This document shows positions 56,708 to 64,000 of a stretch of DNA of 64,000 bases, in pieces. The notes beneath the pieces were generated by a model. It did no database searches and was not told where the DNA came from. It was given only the letters and a program-made list of their open reading frames with translations. Source of the stretch: Gentiana macrophylla. Lineage: Eukaryota; Streptophyta; Magnoliopsida; Gentianales; Gentianaceae. The stretch lies in assembly GCA_026214975.1 (NCBI GenBank), contig JAOBSW010001070.1, positions 1 to 64,000 of the forward strand, given 5' to 3'. A program made the translations under genes and the position numbers. Positions within the stretch are counted from its first letter, which is position 1. Every line of letters begins with the position of its first letter.

Positions 56708-58380
56708 ATGACGCGGCATCACCCCTTCAACTCGAAAAATTTTATTTTTCTCCTCAAAAATACAAATTACACTACACCATTACATACATTCTTCCTCTTT
56801 TACTCTCCTCTCTTCAACACAAGTGAAAAATTTGAAAAAGATCGAACACAAGCTCCATTTCATCCCGGTGGCTTATCGACTTTTCGGTCACTTTTCACGG
56901 TTTTGTTCACTATAAGGTATAATTTGTTTACTACAGTTATCAATTTCATGATTTTTATAATTTTAGATTTATTTTCAATTGTTTTGAATTTTCGTGTGTT
57001 GTGACATTTTATTTTGTGTTGTTTTTATGTTGTTTTTATTGTTGTTTTGTCAATTCAATATCGTAGAATGGCCTAAATCGGTCGAAAAATCTCTACAAGC
57101 GAAAGCCTAATATTCCAATAGAAGTACCGGTCGTAGAATTAAAAGATTTAACACCGGAAGAAGAATCATTAGTTTTCTTTGCTCTGACTTCACCTCAAGC
57201 TAAGAATGCTTATAAAAATATCTATAGTAAATGTGGAGTTGTGTTGGAAAGAGGCTTAGATTTTGATGACTTAGGAGAGGAGGTTAGGCGTATTTTTGCG
57301 AGGCGCCAATGGTTGGATTTTGCGGCTCGAGAGGGCAGGAGAGATCAATACTACCTTAGTGGCGAGTTTTATGCGAGTTTTGTCTACTTTGACACCAGCT
57401 GAGGGTAGTATGATGAGAGTCTATTCCCCCCAGGTCTAGACATGTTTCTTTTAGTCGGAGGCCGATTAATCTTTGTTTTAGGGGTAGAAGTTTTCGAGAT
57501 GAAGAAGATTATAGAAATTTGTTTATAGATTAGATGATCTGCTATGTATGAGCGGATTGCCTCTAGAGCTCGAGAGGGAGTTTGATGCTCTGTTGAGAAT
57601 GGGTGGATAACAGATTTAATTATGGGAAGTGTTTTAGAGATCGAGGGCAATCAAAGATTTTTGAGCCATACTCTCTATCCCGCTACCAAACACACGCCTT
57701 TGGTAAAGAAGATTTATGCATTACTTGGGCGATGATTCATGATGTTAAGGTGGATGTGGGGAAGATCATGTATAGAAGGGTTTCGAGTTTATTATTCTTG
57801 CCAGGCGAGGAGTCACATGTACTTTCACGGCTTTATTTGGTTATGTCGTAGATCGGGAGTTCCTTTCTGTCTAACGACAAGTTGATGATGGCGAGATGAG
57901 TCACTGATAGGCCCTGAGTGCGAGGAGGTCTCGGAGGGTTCGATAGACTCGATAGTTAGGCGTAGTACCCCTCCACCGATTCCACGGTTTGACATTTTCA
58001 TCTTTTACGATCAGCGGCGATCTTCTCTCCCAAACACCATTACATATGATATGTTTCAATCCTTAGTATCGAGATGTAGCCGAGGGCGAGCTAATATGGC
58101 TTTGTTTCTTTGGCGAGTAAGCGGTGGAGTGATGATTTACGTAGAGGATCTTTGAGACATGGCGGATGCATCTTGATCCTTCTTTCGATAAAGCGCCTAT
58201 CCGCCCTGTCAATCTAACCCATATCGTTACGAGAATGGATAGCACCTATTCCACCATCTCGAGCTTTCATCATATGCCAAATCCTTTTGAAAGCGATCTA
58301 GTGGTCGAGGGTGTCTTTTATACGAGTTCTCGTGGTCTTTATTACATCTAGGCGTGGGAGGATTTTGGATTTTGCAAGGA
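56708..58380 (+). pseudogene. Athila accessory region 1, broken
   Basis: An open start (MTRHHPFNSKNFIFLL) has a hydrophobic end near 56960. Better conserved-looking sequence follows from 57066 in mixed frames: KRKPNIPIEVPVVELKDLTP, ERGLDFDDLGEEVRRIFARR, QWLDFAAREG and YYLSGEFYASFVSTLTPAEG. This style (an ERGxxFD word, then RRxWxxFAxxx and EFYASF) resembles plant-transposon-associated domains found in 3' regions of Athila- and Tat-type elements. The function is unknown. It could be the remains of an env-like or gag-like extra gene. Confidence 0.6.
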
Positions 58381-58868
58381 TGACGATGAGTATGAGTTCG
58401 TTGGGTCTCGGCTTGATTCGATTCGGACCACGACTCGTTTTCACGACAAGAAAGCGTCATCGGTTCCAAGTATGAATGATCCGATTTATCACTGTGGCGA
58501 TGATGATGTTGACATTGTTTGATTTTAAACAACTTTTATTATTTCTAAACATTTTATATTTATTTATTTTATTTTACGCATTTTAACTTTAGTTGATAAG
58601 TTTGCTAGTTTAATAAGTTTTCGATTTCATTAATCGTTTTACGTCGTAATCGTAAATTTATTTTTAATAGTATTTAAATATTTCATAAAAATCAAAAATC
58701 TAAAAAATATATTTATCATTCGCATATCATATTCGTATGTCGTTTTATCCGTATCGGTGAGATAATATTTAAACTACCTTTATAGCTTCTCAAATAGCTT
58801 GAAGGCTATTAAGTTGAACAAAGAAAACTTGAATTTTACAACCTTCATACGGTAAAAATATCTTAAAG

Positions 58869-58902
58869 CCGGACCGGTCGGTCGGTTTGAGACCGATCCG
58901 GG
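58869..58902. promoter_or_regulatory. internal copy 2 of the LTR GC-rich hairpin
   Basis: CCGGACCGGTCGGTCGG, then GACCGATCCGGG after a short spacer. The half-sites are swapped compared with copy 1 (GGTC in the first arm, GATC in the second). It lies 152 bases before the ATG at 59054. Confidence 0.65.
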
Positions 58903-59053
58903 AGTAAAGCGCTTAGTCATCTTTGAAAGTGTTAGTATGCATGCACGTGTACTCTAATTTTTATCCATTTAGGGCAGAGAGGTTGAAAGTAAAAATTTGC
59001 CAATTCACTCACTACTTTCAATCCTCTTTTTCTTTGCATCTGTTTAAACTAAA

Positions 59054-59883
59054 ATGTCAAACCGATCATCACCATCAGTCAATTCATACGATCCGGAGGC
59101 GGTTGATGTTTTGTCCCGAGTCTAGCGCTTCAAATGTTAATTTGTTGGTGAATCACGAGGTTTGCAAATTCTCTATATTGATGGAAAGGGTATCAATTTT
59201 GAAAAAAATTGATCGATTCGGAAGGATTTAATTGAGAATCAAGGATGGAAAAAATTTGTTAAGCATCCTCGAGGAAGAATTAATGTTTTATTGTTAGGGA
59301 ATTTTATTTGACTCTTTCTCTTTATTACTACGGTAGATCCGTCACTGACTTATATCTACATTTCGTGGTACACTTATTCACTGTCACCTCATATTATCAA
59401 TCATATCTATGAAATACCAATTTTCAATCAAATCCATAATCTTCATTATGAATATCAATGGGCATTAGGAACTCTTGTCATGTTGTTAACTATGTCACGG
59501 AAGCTTTTCCGTATTTGTTTCGAGTTCGATCAAAATTACGACTCTACCACTTCCGCTCTACCTGCTCATCGAGAGCATGGAAACACTTCATTAACTCACG
59601 AGTCTATCCGACTAGTGACTTTGCGTCAGAGTTAGTGATAGTGAGATACTTTTGTTATTTGCGTTGATAAAGCGGAGCTCATGTGGGTGGGGATTTTGAT
59701 TTTGGATGGCGATAAACTTTGCGAGTGGAGCGGTATAATAATGGAAGGCCGATGCCTTTTGCTTGGTTAATTTCAAGGTTATGTATTCATTTGAATGAAG
59801 TCACTGAAATTGCTTACGATGAGATATATCCGTCTCGTGATTGTCGTGAGGATTCTACTACGGTAGAGAATCCGGGTTGTTAA
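59054..59883 (+). pseudogene. Athila accessory region 2, broken
   Basis: A likely start MSNRSSPSVNSYDPEAVDVL is followed in broken frames by WKKFVKHPRGRINVLLLGNF, KHFINSRVYPTSDFASELVI and PFAWLISRLCIHLNEVTEIA. The HPRGR...VLLxNF and NSRVxPTSxxSELxI pattern resembles the putative plant transposon protein domain that accompanies LTR elements. It is separate from accessory region 1 and has its own upstream hairpin. Confidence 0.62.
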
Positions 59884-61667
59884 GTCAACTATTTGAGATA
59901 GTTGTTAGTGGTTTTATTTAATTTAGTTTAAGTTTGGTTTTGCTTTAATAAGTTAGAGTTGATTAAGGTTAGTAAGTTAATAGTAAGTTTGTTTTATTTT
60001 TATTTTTTAGTCTGTAATAGTTTCTTTTTGTTTAATATATATGTTGTTTGATTTTAATATATCGTGTGTTATCGATGTTTATACCGATCATCTATAATTT
60101 TAATTTAATTTTGAACCTACTTTTCATACTCATTGAACATCGGGACGATGTCACCCGTAAGTGGGGAGTAGAGTTAGGTTTGAAAATTTCATTAAAAAAG
60201 GAAAAAAAAAAAAAAAAAATAAATAATTATAAAATATAACCTTTTTCATATAAATTAGTACTTTAATTACTTATTTCTTAGTTTTAATTTTCTTGAATAA
60301 TTTAAGTTGGTTAATATATGAATAAAAATGATATAATTGAGAGGATTAATTTTTGATTTAGTAAAATATATTAGATATATAATGAATATGTTTTATATCT
60401 TTTATAAGATTTTAAGATTTTGAGTATGTATAACTAAATAATTTTTGTCAAATATTTCTTTTATGGAATTGTTCAAGTAATTTTATATTTATAAATAAAT
60501 TTTAGATAATTTTCTTTTCAAGATTAATTATGAATTTGGAATCAAAATTAGGAATGATGATTTTAGTGTGCGCAAAAATATAACTATAGCCGAATAAGCT
60601 CATGAATAAAATTTCCAATTTTGACCCACTTTCGACTTTTTAAAGAGTGATTAAGACCTCACTCAAGAATTTAGCCATTTTAATTAACTAGAAATTTCCG
60701 ACCCTTAGCTTGTTTTGGTCTACATTTCTTTGACATCTTCGAGTTTATGCGTCTTATGAGAGGAGATGATGATGAGAAAAAGTTAAGAGTTGAGAAAAAT
60801 GGTATATGATTGGAATGAGTTCGGATATGTTAGTGTCTATGAACAATTTATATTAGGAACAAAGCACCATTTTTACACGAATTAATCAAATATCAATTAT
60901 CTTCCCTATCTTTGATCGACAATATAAAAATAAAATATATCGGTAGTAGCTACCAATGATTTGAGTGCGATAGGGTGTTATACAAAGCGTCTATATCACT
61001 TTATGAGGTATAAAGCTCGATAAAAAATTGAATCATAAGATCTCAAGAATAATTACGGGTTTAAGGAAACCGGACTCGTAATTTTAGATCGAAAGAGTAA
61101 TACTCGATCAATCTTGATGAAGCAATGCTTGTAAATTTGATTATTTGCACACACTCACGCTTTAGTTCTTAATGTTAATGTTAAAAAAAAAAAAAAAAAA
61201 AAAAGAAGAAGAGAGAAAATCTGAAAAATAGTTGGAATAAAGGATGTTACTAATCGAGGCTGTTTTTGATCAAGAATGTGAAGGCGTAGAGTGCGTCTGA
61301 CTTGCATCTTTCTCTTTTGATTTCATTTCTATCTTTTCGATTAACCGATGTCACTATCTAATATATTAAGCCAATATGTCTTCTATCGACTTAGTTAATG
61401 ATTAGAAATTCGTAATAATCGAGATAGAAAGTATTTCTAATATTTTATTTATATTTCTGAATTATTGCATGCATGTTTCCATCTAATTCATATTTGATAC
61501 TTAATTCATTTAAATTATATAATCTCCCTTTCTTAAATTTCTATAAAATTTATAAATTATATGTTTGTAATATTGTGATATATATTACTTTTGAAATTTT
61601 AATCGATCAATTATATTATACATTATTTATATATTACGCTTATTTTTGCTCGAGGGCGATCAAAAAG
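59884..61667 (+). other. Athila 3' non-coding region
   Basis: AT-rich with runs of A (near 60205 and 61183) and no supported frame. It includes a second purine tract like the PPT (60158-60170). Confidence 0.6.
60158..60170 (+). other. PPT-like purine tract inside the 3' region
   Basis: TAAGTGGGGAGTA resembles the authentic tract CTAAGTGGGGAAG before the 3' LTR. It is 1.5 kb upstream. It could be a relic end-of-coding motif or a duplicated PPT. Confidence 0.5.
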
Positions 61668-61680
61668 CTAAGTGGGGAAG
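61668..61680 (+). other. polypurine tract of the Athila element
   Basis: AAGTGGGGAAG lies five bases before the 3' LTR start at 61686, the priming site for plus-strand DNA. Confidence 0.8.
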
Positions 61681-61685
61681 TAATT

Positions 61686-63717
61686 TGATGTATTATTTTT
61701 ATATGATTGAATTTCGTGATTTTATTACGTTTTGTTGACAAATTCTATGTAAAATATCTAAAATTATGATATAATTAGTATAAATTATTAATCTTTATAG
61801 TTTAGTATAGTTAGTAGTAAAAGTTAGTATTTATAATAAAAAGTTGTAGTTTTGTACGGTTTTAGTAACCGGAATATTGTGTCTATTTTACGGGTATTTT
61901 GTGTTTATTTCATTTGAGAATCCTAAGATGGCGAAATCCGAGTATCGACACTTTTTGAAGTCAATACAAGTCGGTGAAAGGAAGTTATAAAGCGTCAGCG
62001 ATATAAATGATCAAGAGAATAATTGTTTACGAATCTCGAAAAGGGCGTATAATACAAATGGCTCATCGAGAATAAGTTTTACGAAGAAGTGGTCTTGATG
62101 AAAGTTGTAGAGAATTCAACGAGCTTTTCAGCGGAAGTTCGATTATGTCATTCGATATCAAGAATTCAAATTCACGATTTTTAGAAGTTAAGCGTGTAAT
62201 TATATATAATTATATATATAATTACACGGCACAAATGATGATTAAGGGTAACATGCTTGCACATCGCGATAACAAAGCTGTAATGATTGTCATCATTACA
62301 CGGACCCGATCCGGCAAGTTTTGAGGACCGGTCGGGAAGGAAGAAAGTCTATATAAAAGGGGAGCGTGGAGGCTTCGTTTGGGGAAGTACCAAAATTATA
62401 TATATAAACCCTATTCTATATATATAACTCTTTCCCTCTTTCTTTTATAGTTTGTAAATAGGCCTTATGCCAAAATAATGTAGTAGTAGTATCGTAGTAA
62501 TGCTTGGGAAATTCTCGAAGGTTCGGTGTTCTTTGAAGTCGTTGTAATACACAGGAAAAGGCGATTTACGAGTCAGCGATTTATGTCGGGTAATTTCTAT
62601 AATAATTATGTTTATGTTTGTTATTTTCTTCTTTTTAGTTTTATAATGTTATTAGGCTAGATCTAATAACTAGCCAAAGTTATGTATGTCGTATTATTTT
62701 GATCTTTTGGTAATGGAATGATGTTAAAATAAAATTGACTAAAATTGAGTAAAATGAATCTTTTCTATTTCGCTACGAATGATAACATATTGAATGAAGT
62801 AATCAATCATGATGAATACCACATATAACTTTGGCGATGTCTTGACCGGAGAAGTCGAGGATATGAGTAAAAATAGAAAAACCGGAGGGTAAAAATGGCG
62901 TCGATTAACGGAATCCTATTTCCTACCGAAGCGATTTGTCTGGAAAGATAAATCTTATTAAAATTTGTACTCGAGATCTTAATAATGTTAAAATCACAGT
63001 TTAATTGAAACTACACCGTTTGTATTAAATCGATCCGGCTTGACAACGGAGCCTCTTGAATAACATCGGCCATCGACAAATGGAATCACCTCTTTTATCC
63101 GGGGTAGATTTGTACTAAATTTACTGTTTTGACTAACTAAGTTTAGCATGGGGCGGTTGTGGACCTTGGGTGATGACTTTTGACATATGACATTTTCATA
63201 CGCGCTTTCGTGTGAGGAGGAATTGTTGACATTAGAGTACACCGTTTCATTCACTCAATTGGACCTAATAAAAGGAAGATCGAACACATTCAAATTATTG
63301 AAAAGATCATATAAATTGATTACATATACTTTGGTTGATGCAGTTATATATTATATTTTGGTATCTATATATTTATATATATATATATATTTTACTATTT
63401 ATGTACATTTATATATATTTATATATATATATATATATATTATATTAGAATAACTTTTAAATTACGCATTTATTTTATGTTGGTTAGAGTAGTAGTAATG
63501 TCTGTGTTATAAAATTGCGGTTTAGATCGAGTTAATAGCGACTCTTTGGTGTTTAACCACACTTAAAAAATTACCACTTTTTCCACGAGGATTCGACTTT
63601 GACTCACCAACTTTATCACTACTGATTTGACCGGTACTTTGCCGGTTAGGATCCGTCTAACCTAGAAAGGTGCATCACTTTCTTGGCGCCCGTTTAAGGT
63701 GCAGTTTGGTGGCGTCA
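61686..63717 (+). repeat. 3' LTR of the Athila element
   Basis: About 2032 bp, collinear with the 5' LTR throughout. It ends GGTGGCGTCA, followed by the target duplication CACAA. Confidence 0.94.
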
Positions 63718-63722
63718 CACAA

Positions 63723-64000
63723 CAGAGACCGGAAAATAGAGGCGGAACAAATAATTTTGGTGATGGTCCTCAACTTATGGAGGAAGATATACCGGTGGTT
63801 CAAGATTCAACATCACATCGACAAAGAAGCCCGAGATCACAATAATGTAACACAAGATGTTAATGATACGAAATTGATGTAATGAAGCAGAGGATGGAAG
63901 CCATTCCCTTACGTGGTAATTCACCCCAAATCTCGGCTATGTGTCGAAGCCGATCGGACCCTACGAATTCTCATGCAATGAGACATTAAAAGCTGTTGAA
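63723..64000 (+). pseudogene. LINE ORF1 fragment, second part
   Basis: Directly after the Athila duplication the LINE sequence resumes: RPENRGGTNNFGDGPQLMEE and VVQDSTSHRQRSPRSQ in one frame, a Ser/Arg-rich tail as expected after the ORF1 zinc knuckle. It runs off the window end, so the true 3' limit is unknown. Confidence 0.65.

Larger units (their letters stand above)
47521..63722 (+). mobile_element. 16.2-kb Athila-type gypsy LTR retrotransposon
   Basis: The element spans 47526-63717 with two LTRs of about 2.03 kb, tips TGATG...GTCA, and a perfect 5-bp duplication CACAA (47521-47525 and 63718-63722). PBS complementary to tRNA-Asp, gag, protease, RT, RNase H and integrase come in the gypsy order. 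The very long 3' region with two accessory reading regions, the tRNA-Asp PBS and the gag and protease sequence style fit the Athila lineage. All frames carry many small breaks. The element lies inside a LINE ORF1 fragment that continues on both sides. Confidence 0.95.

Overview
This is nuclear DNA from a flowering plant, most probably a eudicot. It has GT-AG introns of plant size, low-GC intergenic DNA, (TA)n arrays and plant-type transposable elements (Athila-type gypsy, Tekay/Del-like solo LTR, copia, MULE, LINE, MITEs). Four plant protein genes and one tRNA gene can be supported. The rest is mobile DNA, its remnants, or AT-rich sequence in which I recognise nothing.

Host genes, left to right: a seven-exon LIP1-type small GTPase (695-5884, +); an unrecognised lysine/glutamate/alanine-rich protein (7442-8076, -); a nine-exon plastid-type ABCF5 ATPase (17063-21617, +); a three-exon RIN4/NOI-like small protein (41926-44309, +); and a tRNA-Pro(AGG) (44568-44638, -). 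From family knowledge, LIP1, ABCF5 and this NOI-like gene lie in the same order on Arabidopsis chromosome 5 (At5g64813, At5g64840, At5g64850). The window therefore looks like a conserved gene block stretched by transposons. They are independent genes, not an operon.

Mobile DNA: a decayed MULE whose FAR1-type transposase is followed by an OTU protease-like segment (about 11.5-15.1 kb); a copia RNase H fragment (15.1-15.7 kb); a LINE remnant carrying a MITE with a 9-bp target duplication (22.06-23.05 kb); a GC-richer segment ending in a minisatellite (23.05-24.48 kb); a long AT-rich stretch with microsatellites and a possible Helitron end (24.5-29.8 kb); a solo LTR of 2112 bp with 5-bp duplication ACAAT (29814-31925); a copia element with both LTRs and duplication ATACT (34750-41362); a Stowaway-like MITE (44830-45073); LINE pieces in opposite orientation (45.08-47.52 kb, resuming at 63.72 kb); and, inserted into that LINE, a 16.2-kb Athila-type gypsy element with duplication CACAA (47526-63717).

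The most unusual structure is in the Athila element. A GC-rich inverted-repeat motif just upstream of the LTR TATA box recurs twice inside the element, each time shortly before a 3' accessory coding region, once next to a cluster of TTTTATAA words. This suggests reuse of promoter or RNA-structure modules.

Caution on quality: LIP1 and ABCF5 contain single-base frame breaks that sum to normal family lengths once allowed for, and the Athila LTR copies differ mainly by small indels at CG sites. Many broken frames here may be read or assembly errors rather than pseudogene lesions.
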